Assembly (NCBI GenBank): GCA_934448295.1
Contig: CAKSEY010000009.1
Span: forward strand, 1-64,000
Source of the DNA: an uncultured Oscillospiraceae bacterium
GTDB taxonomy: Bacteria > Bacillota > Clostridia > Oscillospirales > Ruminococcaceae
DNA: 64,000 nt
Direction of reading: 5' to 3'
Part shown: positions 16,041-23,513 of the stretch, one piece after another
Position numbering within the stretch: the stretch's first letter is position 1
How the letters are laid out: every line of letters starts with the position of its first letter
Notes under the pieces: model-generated
What the model was told of the DNA's origin: nothing
Seen by the model: only the letters and a program-made list of their open reading frames with translations
Database searches by the model: none
Program-made: the position numbers and the translations under genes

Positions 16041-16079
16041 TTGAATTTATAGCATGATCGTTCGGTTCCGGAAATTGTT

Positions 16080-17450
16080 TTATTGAACCGTTTGAGCGGA
16101 CTTCTCCTGGTTTAGCCTGCACTTGTCCTTCCATTTGCCCTGCCAGTAGCGGATAAGGCTCATGAGCGCCGTTATGACCCAGGTCAGGCAGGTGGTAGTC
16201 CACACGGCCCACCAGCCCATTCCGGGGATATGCACGAGGATTATCGCGAAGCCTATACGCCCGATGACCTCCACAAAGCCGTTTATCATCGCGTAGACCA
16301 CATCTCCGGCGCCGTTGAGCAGTCCGCGGGTGGTGTGTATCGTTCCGAGGGCGACGTAGAACAGGCAGGAGAGCCTCAGCGCCTTGCCGCCTATCTCTAT
16401 TACCTCCGGGCTGTCAACGAACATTCCCACTATCTGGTCGCCCAGCAGCAGGAATATCCCGGCGATGAACAGCGCGAATCCGACAGTCACCAGCATACTC
16501 CTGTGATACCCGCGTATAACACGCTTCTGGAGCCCCGCGCCGATATTCTGTCCGGCAAAGGTGGACACCGCCGCGTTCAGCGAGGCAAACGGCTGCTGCA
16601 CGAGCTGCTCCACGCGCATTGTCGCAGTATACGCCGCCATGACCGTTTCCCCGAAGCCGTTCGCAGTCCTCTGGAGGAAGATCATCGAAACGGATATCAT
16701 CGCGTTCTGTAGCGCTATCGGGATTCCCGTGGAGATACACCGGCGGCAGGTTTCCCAGTGGGGCTTTGCGTCCGCCTTTGTCAGCCTGAAGTAAGGGTTC
16801 TTCCTGAAGCCCACGATAATGCTTCCCGCCGCGCTGACACCCTGGGAGATAACGGTGGCGTAAGCCGCGCCGACGACCCCGAAATCAAACACGCAGACGA
16901 AAAGCAGGTCGAGCCCGACATTCAGCAGGCTGGCGACTATCAGGAATATCAGCGGCGTGCGGGAATCTCCAAGGGAGCGCATGACAGAGTTTATCCAGTT
17001 GTACGCGGCAACGCAGAGCGTTCCCGTGCAGGCGGCGCGCATATAGTTCGTGGCGTCCTCCATCAGCGATTCCGGGGTGTTCATCATTTTCATCAGCAGC
17101 CCGGCGCAGCTCACGGAGATAACGGTGACGACCACGCCGAACGCCATGATAACGTACGCGGAGTTGGTTATCAGCCGCCGCACCTCCTTGTGCATTCCCG
17201 CGCCGAACCGCTGGGAAATGAGGATCCCCGCGCCCACGGAAAGCCCTATGCACAGCGTGCTGAACAGGTAGGTGAGGGAACCGGTGGTGCCTACCGCCGC
17301 CAGCTTGTCGGAGCCCAGAAACTTCCCGACTATCATGGAATCAACGATGTTGTAAAGCTGCTGGAATACATTTCCGGCAAACAGCGGCAGGGTGAACAGA
17401 ATGATGTGCTTCAGCTCGCTGCCCTCGGTCATTTTCTTTGTGTAGCTCAT
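16080..17450 (-). CDS. MATE-family multidrug efflux transporter
   Basis: A 456-residue inner-membrane protein with about 12 membrane helices, beginning MSYTKKMTEGSELKHIILFT. Characteristic MATE features are LPLFAGNVFQQLYNIVDSMI near the N-terminus and the mid-protein half repeat (GIPIALQNAMISVSMIFLQR). It would export drugs or metabolites using a Na+ or H+ gradient. The start at 17450 is chosen over one 18 codons upstream because AAGGA is 7 nt before it. It stands alone between two terminators. The substrate is unknown. Confidence 0.88.
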   Translation of the reverse strand: MSYTKKMTEGSELKHIILFTLPLFAGNVFQQLYNIVDSMIVGKFLGSDKLAAVGTTGSLTYLFSTLCIGLSVGAGILISQRFGAGMHKEVRRLITNSAYVIMAFGVVVTVISVSCAGLLMKMMNTPESLMEDATNYMRAACTGTLCVAAYNWINSVMRSLGDSRTPLIFLIVASLLNVGLDLLFVCVFDFGVVGAAYATVISQGVSAAGSIIVGFRKNPYFRLTKADAKPHWETCRRCISTGIPIALQNAMISVSMIFLQRTANGFGETVMAAYTATMRVEQLVQQPFASLNAAVSTFAGQNIGAGLQKRVIRGYHRSMLVTVGFALFIAGIFLLLGDQIVGMFVDSPEVIEIGGKALRLSCLFYVALGTIHTTRGLLNGAGDVVYAMINGFVEVIGRIGFAIILVHIPGMGWWAVWTTTCLTWVITALMSLIRYWQGKWKDKCRLNQEKSAQTVQ

Positions 17451-17502
17451 GGTGTTTTCCTTAATTAAAGTAAATAATGTTGCGGTAACTTTCCCCATAC
17501 AC

Positions 17503-17541
17503 AAAAACAGCCCCGCAGATGGCGGGGTCGTTCTGTTTTGT
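17503..17541. terminator. Terminator downstream of ireB
   Basis: CCCCGC/GCGGGG stem flanked by AAAACAG and CTGTTTT, so it works in both directions. Confidence 0.8.
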
Positions 17542-17549
17542 TTTCCGTC

Positions 17550-17795
17550 TCAGTCTGACAGGTAAGACTTCACAAGCACCTGGAGCAGCTCGTCGCGGTC
17601 GATGTGGCGGATAAGTCCCCGGGCGTTGTTGAAGGTCGTGATGTATGTAGGATCCTCGGAAAGAATATAGCCTACAAGCTGATTTATGGGATTGTAGCCC
17701 TTCTGCTTCAGCGCGTCATAGACAGTAGTAAGGATCTCTTTCATCTCGTTTTCCCTATCGTCGTGTACGGAAAAAGTCATGGTCTTGTCGTGCAT
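17550..17795 (-). CDS. ireB: IreB family regulatory phosphoprotein (DUF965/UPF0297)
   Basis: An 81-residue protein with the family signature EILTTVYDALKQKGYNPINQ followed by LVGYILSEDPTYITTFNNAR and a DELLQVLVKSYL tail. In Enterococcus, IreB is a substrate of the IreK Ser/Thr kinase and affects cephalosporin tolerance; in many Firmicutes the gene lies beside ruvX. Here it is solitary, with its own promoter (TTGTTT, 17 nt, TATAAT at 17871-17843) and terminator. Ribosome site GGAAGG is 9 nt upstream. Full length for the family. Confidence 0.92.
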   Translation of the reverse strand: MHDKTMTFSVHDDRENEMKEILTTVYDALKQKGYNPINQLVGYILSEDPTYITTFNNARGLIRHIDRDELLQVLVKSYLSD

Positions 17796-17842
17796 ATCAT
17801 CAATCCTTCCTTGTCCAAAAGTTACAAATTGGTTACAGTATG

Positions 17843-17871
17843 ATTATACACGCATTCATGAAAAAAAACAA
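17843..17871 (-). promoter_or_regulatory. Promoter of ireB
   Basis: Minus strand TTGTTT, 17-nt spacer, TATAAT. The 5' leader is about 40 nt. Confidence 0.65.
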
Positions 17872-18003
17872 CCCGATTTTCACTGTTTATGCATTTTGAC
17901 CATAGAAAATCTATAATTATCACAAAAACTAAAATTCATCTTTGGAGGATTTCACAAAAATCTGCGTTTATCGAGGTGCAAAATATAAAATTTGCTAAAA
18001 CTC

Positions 18004-18032
18004 TTGTATAATTGCTTTTTTTGTGGTATAAT
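18004..18032 (+). promoter_or_regulatory. Promoter of the DivIVA-like gene
   Basis: TTGTAT, 17-nt spacer, TATAAT; about 75 nt of leader before the ATG at 18116. Confidence 0.7.
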
Positions 18033-18115
18033 CATATTATATAGGCGGCGCTCCATTTGCAGACCAGATGTTATGCGCCCGATTTATTGATTTTTTAAAT
18101 TCAGGAGGAACACAG

Positions 18116-19729
18116 ATGGCAGCCGGAGATGGATTCAAGCAGGTACCTTTTGGCTTTGACAAAAACGAAGTTAATACTTACATAAGCGACCTCCGCAAGA
18201 AAATGAGCGCGCTCGAAGCGGATATGAAGAAGAACGACGAAAAGACCAAGGCGGCTGAAAAGCTCGCCGAGGAAGCCGACAGCCGCATAAAGGCTGCCCA
18301 GGCAGAGGCGGACAGGAAGGTCGGAGAGGTTTCCGCCCAGCTTGAGGAGGAAAAAGAGGTCACCTCCAGACAGGCGATAGAGATACGCAGCCTTAAAGAC
18401 CGCGTTGACGCCGAGAAGAAAAAGATGACCGATATGCTCAAGAGCGGAAAGGGCGTTTCCGCCGAGGCGACCCGCACGTTTAACGAGGTTCTCGAAAAGG
18501 CGAACGACGAGGCTGCGGAGATCATCGAAAAGGCTAAGAAGCAGGCGGCGGAAATCGTTGCAGACGCCGCTGCAAAACAGAATGAGATGAACGGCAGGAC
18601 TTCCGCGTTCCTCGACCAGCTCCGGGCGCAGCTCGAGGCTATGAACGAGGGCTACAATGCCGTGAACGCTTCCGCTGCCGAGCTGCTTGGAACGGCTCCC
18701 GCCGAGGCGGTCACTCTCCCCGCGCCGGAGCCCGCCGCAAAGCCGGTTTACACCGCTCCCGCGTTTGAGGAGGAAGAGCCCGCTGAAACTCCCGACCTGT
18801 CCGTTTTCGACCAGGTGAACGAGGAGCCCGAGGAGGAGCTCCAGCCCCAGCCTGCCGCCGAGCCAGAGCAGCCCGCTGCCGAGCCGGAAGATGAGCCGGT
18901 TTCCGAGCCTGTGACGCTCCCGCTGACCGTGGAGGACGGCGCGCCGGCTGTCGATGTCGGAGCTCCCGCCGTATTTGAAGAGGAATGGGGCGGCAATGAA
19001 ATGGCTGACGCAGTAGCGGCTGCCGAGCAGAAGATGGCCGAGGAGAACAAGGAAGATATCCCGCTGATGAACCCGGACGCTTCCAATCCTTTCGGCGGCG
19101 ACCTGTTCACAAACAACGATCAGGAGGATATGACCGGCTTCGACATGGATAAGCCCGAAGATACGGTCGATACTGTGGCTCCGCTGGATGTTTCCGACCA
19201 CGCAGAGGCTTCCTTTGACAATGATTTCACCACGGATCTGCTTGCCCAGACCATGAATTCCAGCTCCCTTGGAAATGACGCGGACGAGGATCTCCTTGCG
19301 GCTGTAAAGGCTGCCGAGGAAGCTGCGGCCATCAAGCCGAACAATGTTTCCGATTTCAGCATGGACGACGAGCCGGAAGACTCCGGAATGTCCGAGGAGG
19401 ACGCACTGATGAAGGCGCTGCGCGACGCTGAGGCTGCGCTCCAGAGCGTGAGCGATTCCGGCAGCAGCACGGAAGAAACGGCTGCCGAGGAACCTGCGGC
19501 AGACGACCCGTGGGCTGACCTCCAGAAGCAGCTTGAAGCCATGGAATCCGCAAACGGCGCTGATTCCGCTATCTCCTATGACGAGCCGGAAAAGCAGGAA
19601 GAGCCTGCTGAGGAAAATCCTGCCACACCGCCTTCTGCCGATGATTCCTCCATCTGGGACTTCGGCGGCAGCTCCGACAGCAGCGACGACGATATGAGCT
19701 CGGATTTCGGCGGCTTCGGCGGATTCTGA
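18116..19729 (+). CDS. DivIVA-like coiled-coil protein with long acidic tail
   Basis: A 537-residue protein. Residues 8-35 (FKQVPFGFDKNEVNTYISDL) match the membrane-targeting start of DivIVA/GpsB proteins. Residues about 30-190 are a long charged coiled coil (KAAEKLAEEADSRIKAAQAE). The remaining 350 residues are a low-complexity acidic region rich in Glu, Pro, Ala and Asp, ending in SSDFGGFGGF. The start at 18116 has AGGAGG 8 nt upstream. DivIVA proteins mark curved membrane at poles and septa and recruit division or sporulation factors; the very long acidic tail is unusual and might be a recruitment platform. That role is inference. Confidence 0.8.
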   Translation: MAAGDGFKQVPFGFDKNEVNTYISDLRKKMSALEADMKKNDEKTKAAEKLAEEADSRIKAAQAEADRKVGEVSAQLEEEKEVTSRQAIEIRSLKDRVDAEKKKMTDMLKSGKGVSAEATRTFNEVLEKANDEAAEIIEKAKKQAAEIVADAAAKQNEMNGRTSAFLDQLRAQLEAMNEGYNAVNASAAELLGTAPAEAVTLPAPEPAAKPVYTAPAFEEEEPAETPDLSVFDQVNEEPEEELQPQPAAEPEQPAAEPEDEPVSEPVTLPLTVEDGAPAVDVGAPAVFEEEWGGNEMADAVAAAEQKMAEENKEDIPLMNPDASNPFGGDLFTNNDQEDMTGFDMDKPEDTVDTVAPLDVSDHAEASFDNDFTTDLLAQTMNSSSLGNDADEDLLAAVKAAEEAAAIKPNNVSDFSMDDEPEDSGMSEEDALMKALRDAEAALQSVSDSGSSTEETAAEEPAADDPWADLQKQLEAMESANGADSAISYDEPEKQEEPAEENPATPPSADDSSIWDFGGSSDSSDDDMSSDFGGFGGF

Positions 19730-19742
19730 TAACGAGCAGTTT

Positions 19743-19781
19743 AAAACGGCGGTACGACTTTTGCCGCGCCGCCGTATTTCT
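19743..19781 (+). terminator. Terminator after the DivIVA-like gene
   Basis: ACGGCGG/CCGCCGT stem with a 16-nt loop and a broken T-rich tail (ATTTCTTAT). Confidence 0.6.
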
Positions 19782-19809
19782 TATATAGGTGTATAGGTGA
19801 ATTTCAGAC

Positions 19810-20358
19810 ATGACTATCGAGTTAGACGCAAGCGAACTTAAAGAAAAGGCGAAAACGCTCAGGGCAGGGGACAAGGTGCTGCTTTCCGGCACGGTGTATA
19901 CCTCCCGTGACGCGGCGCACAAGCGGATAAAGTCCTGCATTGAGAGCGGCGAGCCGCTGCCCTATGCCATTGACGGAGCCGCGATATACTACGCAGGCCC
20001 TACCCAGGCAAAGGACGGCATGGTGATCGGCTCCTGCGGCCCCACCACCTCGAGCAGAATGGATGTTTATTCTCCAATGCTGCTGGACATGGGGCTTTCC
20101 GCGATGATAGGCAAGGGGGAGCGCTCCCAGGCGGTATGCGACGCGATAGAGCGCAACGGCGCGGTTTATTTCTGCGCCATCGGCGGCGCGGGCGCGCTTG
20201 CCTGCAAGTGTATCACCGAGTGCGAGGTCATCGCGTTTGAGGATCTCGGCTGCGAGAGCGTTAAGCGGCTCCATTTCGAGAAGTTCCCGCTGATCGTCGC
20301 GATCGACTGTAAGGGCGGGAATCTCTTCAAAACCGGCAGAACCGAGTACAGGCGCTGA
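19810..20358 (+). CDS. Fe-S hydro-lyase beta subunit (fumarase / tartrate dehydratase type)
   Basis: A 182-residue protein matching the small (beta) subunit of class I fumarase and L-tartrate dehydratase. Visible signatures are the swivelling-domain GDKVLLSGTVYTSRDAAHKR, the substrate-binding IGSCGPTTSSRMD, and IGKGERSQ with GAVYFCAIGGAGAL. Two-subunit enzymes need a catalytic alpha subunit of about 280 residues that holds the [4Fe-4S] cluster, and it is usually encoded immediately upstream. Here the upstream neighbour is the DivIVA-like gene, so the alpha partner must be elsewhere. Fumarate or tartrate specificity cannot be decided. The ribosome site is weak. Confidence 0.88.
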   Translation: MTIELDASELKEKAKTLRAGDKVLLSGTVYTSRDAAHKRIKSCIESGEPLPYAIDGAAIYYAGPTQAKDGMVIGSCGPTTSSRMDVYSPMLLDMGLSAMIGKGERSQAVCDAIERNGAVYFCAIGGAGALACKCITECEVIAFEDLGCESVKRLHFEKFPLIVAIDCKGGNLFKTGRTEYRR

Positions 20359-20429
20359 TTCCCGACATCTGTTGTATAGTGGAATTGCATAAACAGGGGC
20401 GTTGATTTTCATATAAAGTGCTTGACTTT

Positions 20430-20449
20430 GGAAAATTTGCGAATTTTCC
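20430..20449. promoter_or_regulatory. Palindrome abutting the -35 of the sigma gene
   Basis: GGAAAATT and AATTTTCC (8 bp perfect) separated by TGCG. It ends one base before the TTGACA at 20450, a classic operator position. The binding protein is unknown. Confidence 0.6.
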
Positions 20450-20478
20450 TTGACAAATCTTAATTCAGGTGCTATAAT
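20450..20478 (+). promoter_or_regulatory. Consensus promoter of the SigH-like sigma gene
   Basis: TTGACA, 17-nt spacer, TATAAT. The transcript start is about 40 nt before the ATG at 20526. Confidence 0.85.
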
Positions 20479-20525
20479 TACGAGTAGCAGAAGTATTTAC
20501 ATTAAAAGTAATTTGGATCATTTGT

Positions 20526-21083
20526 ATGGCTGATTTTACACAGATGTCTGATGAACAGCTCGCCGAGCGTTTTTCCCTGGCGGAAAACGGCGAGGCGGTG
20601 GCGGAGCTTGTTTCGCGCTACACAGGGCTTGTCCTGGCGCTTGCCGGGAAATACAGCGGCAGCGCGGACTATGAGGAGCTTGTGAGCGACGGGCTTGACG
20701 CGCTTATCAATGCGGCTTCCGGTTATGTGCCGGAGCGCGGGAGCTTCAGCGGTTTTGTCTCTGTGTGTATCTCCAACCGCATGAAGAATGCGGTGCAGCG
20801 CGCCAACCGCAGGACGGAGCGTCTTTCCGAGCTGTCCGACGAGGAGATTCCCGACAGCGCCCCCTCTCCGGAGGAGCTGGTGATAGGTCAGGAAAATGCT
20901 GCGGAGATAACAGGTCAGATGAAGGCGCTGCTTTCCCCGATGGAGCTTCGCTGCATCGAGGGTGTGATACTCGGCATGAACTATACGGAAATCGCGGAGA
21001 AGCTGTCCATCAGCGTTAAGTCGGTGGATAATGCGGTGACGCGTGCGCGGACTAAGCTTAAAAGCATTCTTCCGCGGCTATAA
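20526..21083 (+). CDS. Sigma-70 family factor, SigH-like
   Basis: A 185-residue sigma factor. Region 2 spans about residues 25-95 (LVSRYTGLVLALAGKYSGSA, DYEELVSDGLDALINAASGY, FVSVCISNRMKNAVQRANRR) and region 4 about 125-182 (LSPMELRCIEGVILGMNYTE with helix-turn-helix IAEKLSISVKSVDNAVTRAR). The length and region 2 pattern are closest to sporulation/competence SigH-type factors, but the assignment to SigH itself is uncertain. The promoter is full consensus and abuts a palindrome, so repression is plausible. The ribosome site before the ATG is poor (GGATCATTTGT). Confidence 0.8.
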   Translation: MADFTQMSDEQLAERFSLAENGEAVAELVSRYTGLVLALAGKYSGSADYEELVSDGLDALINAASGYVPERGSFSGFVSVCISNRMKNAVQRANRRTERLSELSDEEIPDSAPSPEELVIGQENAAEITGQMKALLSPMELRCIEGVILGMNYTEIAEKLSISVKSVDNAVTRARTKLKSILPRL

Positions 21084-21094
21084 CAACGAAATAC

Positions 21095-21159
21095 GACCCG
21101 GTAGCTTAATTTCCAAGAGCGTTGTTTATCAAAGGTGTCGGTGGGAGTCCGACCAGGGC
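21095..21159 (+). ncRNA. tRNA-like degenerate element
   Basis: The sequence reads like a tRNA in outline: a GGTAGCTTAAT...AAGAGC D-arm-like part and a perfect GTCGG/CCGAC T-stem. The loop is TGGGAGT instead of TTCRANY, the anticodon stem does not pair, and the acceptor arms match poorly. At about 65 nt it is shorter than a tRNA. It lies in the 5' leader of the zinc-ribbon gene and could be a decayed tRNA or a mimic. Confidence 0.3.
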
Positions 21160-21187
21160 AAAATAATTTTTTTATGAGGTATGGACT

Positions 21188-21463
21188 ATGTACACAGACA
21201 TCACTTTAAAGTGCAAGGAGTGCGGAGCTGACTTCGTGTTCACCGCCGGTGAGCAGGAATTCTACGCTGAAAAGGGCTTCACAAATCAGCCCCAGAGATG
21301 CAAGGCTTGCCGCGACGCTAAGAAGAATGCCGGCAAGAGCGGCAGAACCTTCTATGAGGCTACCTGCGCTGGCTGCGGCGGGATCGCTAAGGTTCCTTTC
21401 GAGCCGAAGGAAGACAGACCTGTATATTGCAGCGACTGCTTCGCAAAGATGAGAGGCGAGTAA
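21188..21463 (+). CDS. Zinc-ribbon protein with repeated CxxC motifs
   Basis: A 91-residue protein with four CxxC pairs: CKEC (about residues 9-12), CKAC (about 38-41), CAGC (about 59-62) and CSDC (about 81-84). The first half matches the zf-trcl/probable zinc-binding family (LKCKECGADFVFTAGEQEFY, then KGFTNQPQRCKACR), the second the CxxC-x17-CxxC family. It should bind two zinc ions; a nucleic-acid role is often assumed, but no function is established. Ribosome site GAGG is 8 nt upstream. It is preceded by a tRNA-like leader. Confidence 0.85.
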   Translation: MYTDITLKCKECGADFVFTAGEQEFYAEKGFTNQPQRCKACRDAKKNAGKSGRTFYEATCAGCGGIAKVPFEPKEDRPVYCSDCFAKMRGE

Positions 21464-21575
21464 TTCGCTCCGGATTGGTTGGTATTTTCTCACAGGAAAC
21501 TAGCATTTACATGGTCAGACCTCTTGGTCACGCTATGGCAAATTTCTTATAGAACCTATTGATCAACTCGCAAAG

Positions 21576-21608
21576 AAATCAGGCGGTGACGAGCCGCCTG
21601 ATTTTTTA
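21576..21608. terminator. Terminator after the zinc-ribbon gene
   Basis: 11-bp perfect arms (AAATCAGGCGG and complement) with a 7-nt loop and a T-run; A-rich on the other side, so bidirectional. Confidence 0.85.
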
Positions 21609-21620
21609 TGTCCATAAAGA

Positions 21621-21650
21621 GACCGCGCCGGGAAACCAGCGCGGTTTTTG
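21621..21650 (+). terminator. Second plus-strand terminator
   Basis: ACCGCGC/GCGCGGT stem and TTTTT tail, 13 nt after the previous terminator; it protects the convergent membrane-protein gene from read-through. Confidence 0.7.
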
Positions 21651-21654
21651 TAAT

Positions 21655-22065
21655 TTAAAGCTTGTCGCTTCCGGAGAAGACAAGGAACGTGTACACCGCC
21701 GGCATGAGCAGTATCACGATATCTCCGAAGTTGAACATACCTCCGGCTATGCTGCAAATCAGCGAGATCACGGAAAGCAGCGTCATAAGCCCACCGGCGA
21801 TAAGCGCGGAGCGCACGGCTTTCATTCCACCGCCGCGCACGGCTTTAAGCCCGGAAAGGCACATTCCGCCGAAGCCTACGGCAACTATCAGCATACTCAG
21901 CAGGTTGCCGAGATACCCCATAGAGCCGCCGTTTTTCATCATTGAAAACATTGCGAAACGGAAGAAGAAGCTCTCCCCGCCGAAAATCACCTGGATATTC
22001 AGCACAACGGCGAGAACCGCGACTAATCCGCTGACAATGGAAAGGACTGTTATCGTCTTTTTCAT
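21655..22065 (-). CDS. Four-helix membrane protein of unknown function
   Basis: A 136-residue protein with about four hydrophobic helices (TVLSIVSGLVAVLAVVLNIQ, YLGNLLSMLIVAVGFGGMCL, ALIAGGLMTLLSVISLICSI, IVILLMPAVYTFLVFSG). It follows purD by 11 nt on the same strand with AGGAG almost touching the ATG, so it is probably the second gene of the purD transcript. No family recognised. Confidence 0.7.
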   Translation of the reverse strand: MKKTITVLSIVSGLVAVLAVVLNIQVIFGGESFFFRFAMFSMMKNGGSMGYLGNLLSMLIVAVGFGGMCLSGLKAVRGGGMKAVRSALIAGGLMTLLSVISLICSIAGGMFNFGDIVILLMPAVYTFLVFSGSDKL

Positions 22066-22076
22066 GCTCCTGCCTT

Positions 22077-23354
22077 TCAGAGAGCCTTCAGCGCGCGCTG
22101 ACCGATATCCTTACGGTAATGCGCGTTCTCAAAGGTTATTGCGTCCACTGCCTTGTAAGCCTTGTCGAGAGCCTCGCGGAGGTCAGCCCCGGTGGCTGTA
22201 ACGCCGAGAACTCTGCCGCCGGCGGTGTAGTACTTACCGTTTTCCAGCTTTGTTCCCGCATGGTAAACGTAGGCGAGGGGAGACTGCCCCTTTTCGTCCA
22301 ACCCGGATATCTCCTTGCCGGTGACATACTTTTCGGGATAGCCGCCGCTGGCGATCACTACGCAGGCGCAGGACTTATCGCTCCACCTGATGTCGAGCTG
22401 GTCGAGCTTCTCCTCCCAGACAGCCTCCATGATGTCAACAAGGTCGGTTTCGAGCAGCGGGAGCACTACCTGGGTCTCCGGGTCGCCGAAGCGGCAGTTG
22501 TACTCAACGACCTTTGCGCCGTTCGGCGTGAGCATAAGCCCAAAGTAAAGGCAGCCCTTGAACGGACGACCCTCCGCCTGCATTGCGGCGATGGTCGGCT
22601 TGAATATCTTTTCCATGCACTCAGCCTTGAACGCGTTGGTGTAGCAGGGATTCGGCGCGATGGTGCCCATTCCGCCGGTGTTGAGCCCCTCGTCGTTGTC
22701 GTTGGCGCGCTTGTGATCCATGGAGGATATCATGGGCTTCACGGTTTTGCCATCAGTGAATGCGAGCACTGTTACCTCCGGGCCGGTCATGAATTCCTCG
22801 ATAACTATTTCGCTGCCGGATTTTCCGAACTTGCCGTCCAGCAGCATGGATTCAACGGCTGCCTTTGCCTCGTCAAAGTCCTTTGCGATGATAACGCCCT
22901 TGCCCAGCGCCAGACCGTCGCACTTGATAACTGCGGGGTAGCTGTTCTGCTGTCTGATGTACTCCACAGCCTTGTCCGCGTCCGTGAAGGTTTCGTAACC
23001 TGCGGTGGGTATGCCGTACTTCTTCATCAGCGCCTTGGAGAACACCTTGCTGCCCTCCAGAATAGCCGCGTTCGCGCGGGGGCCGAACGTCCTGAAGCCC
23101 GCTTCGTTGAGCTTGTCTACCATTCCCATAACAAGGGGATCGTCGGGAGCCACAAAAACGTAATCAGGTTGGAGCTTCTTTGCCAGCTCAAGAATCCCGT
23201 CAAGGTCGGTCGCCTTTACAGGGAAGCACTCTGCCAGCGCGGAAATTCCGCCGTTGCCGGGAGCCGCCCAGATTTTTTCGACCCTGGGTGATTTGGAAAG
23301 AGCCGTGATGATTGCGTGTTCGCGTCCGCCGCCGCCTACTACCAGAATATTCAT
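22077..23354 (-). CDS. purD: Phosphoribosylamine-glycine ligase
   Basis: A 425-residue GAR synthetase, the second step of de novo purine synthesis: ATP, phosphoribosylamine and glycine give glycinamide ribonucleotide. The N-terminal MNILVVGGGGREHAIITALS, the ATP-grasp lysines (YPAVIKCDGLALGKGVIIA), VIEEFMTGPEVTVLAFTDG and the metal-binding VVEYNCRFGDPETQ are all present, so the enzyme looks complete. Other pur genes are not nearby. It has its own promoter, divergent from aguB, and a 4-TM protein gene follows it. Confidence 0.97.
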   Translation of the reverse strand: MNILVVGGGGREHAIITALSKSPRVEKIWAAPGNGGISALAECFPVKATDLDGILELAKKLQPDYVFVAPDDPLVMGMVDKLNEAGFRTFGPRANAAILEGSKVFSKALMKKYGIPTAGYETFTDADKAVEYIRQQNSYPAVIKCDGLALGKGVIIAKDFDEAKAAVESMLLDGKFGKSGSEIVIEEFMTGPEVTVLAFTDGKTVKPMISSMDHKRANDNDEGLNTGGMGTIAPNPCYTNAFKAECMEKIFKPTIAAMQAEGRPFKGCLYFGLMLTPNGAKVVEYNCRFGDPETQVVLPLLETDLVDIMEAVWEEKLDQLDIRWSDKSCACVVIASGGYPEKYVTGKEISGLDEKGQSPLAYVYHAGTKLENGKYYTAGGRVLGVTATGADLREALDKAYKAVDAITFENAHYRKDIGQRALKAL

Positions 23355-23393
23355 AGATAAAACGTCCTTTCGGGTAAAAAATTCTACCCTTTT

Positions 23394-23422
23394 ATTGTAG
23401 CATAAACGGCGAATATTTTCAA
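23394..23422 (-). promoter_or_regulatory. Promoter of purD
   Basis: Minus strand TTGAAA, 17-nt spacer, TACAAT. A short GGGTA/TACCC inverted repeat follows in the leader. Confidence 0.65.
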
Positions 23423-23450
23423 GGTTTTTTGAGAATTTGCGACAAACTAT

Positions 23451-23479
23451 TTGACATGGGGGCGCTCAGATGTTATAAT
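23451..23479 (+). promoter_or_regulatory. Consensus promoter of aguB-aguA
   Basis: TTGACA, 17-nt spacer, TATAAT, leading into AAAGGAG ahead of the ATG at 23514. Confidence 0.85.
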
Positions 23480-23513
23480 TAAGATAGATTTAGTGATAAA
23501 GGAGACAAACGCT

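Noticed and set aside
21095..21159. Intact tRNA gene
   Set aside because: No paired anticodon stem, wrong T-loop, poor acceptor stem and too short; kept only as a tRNA-like element.
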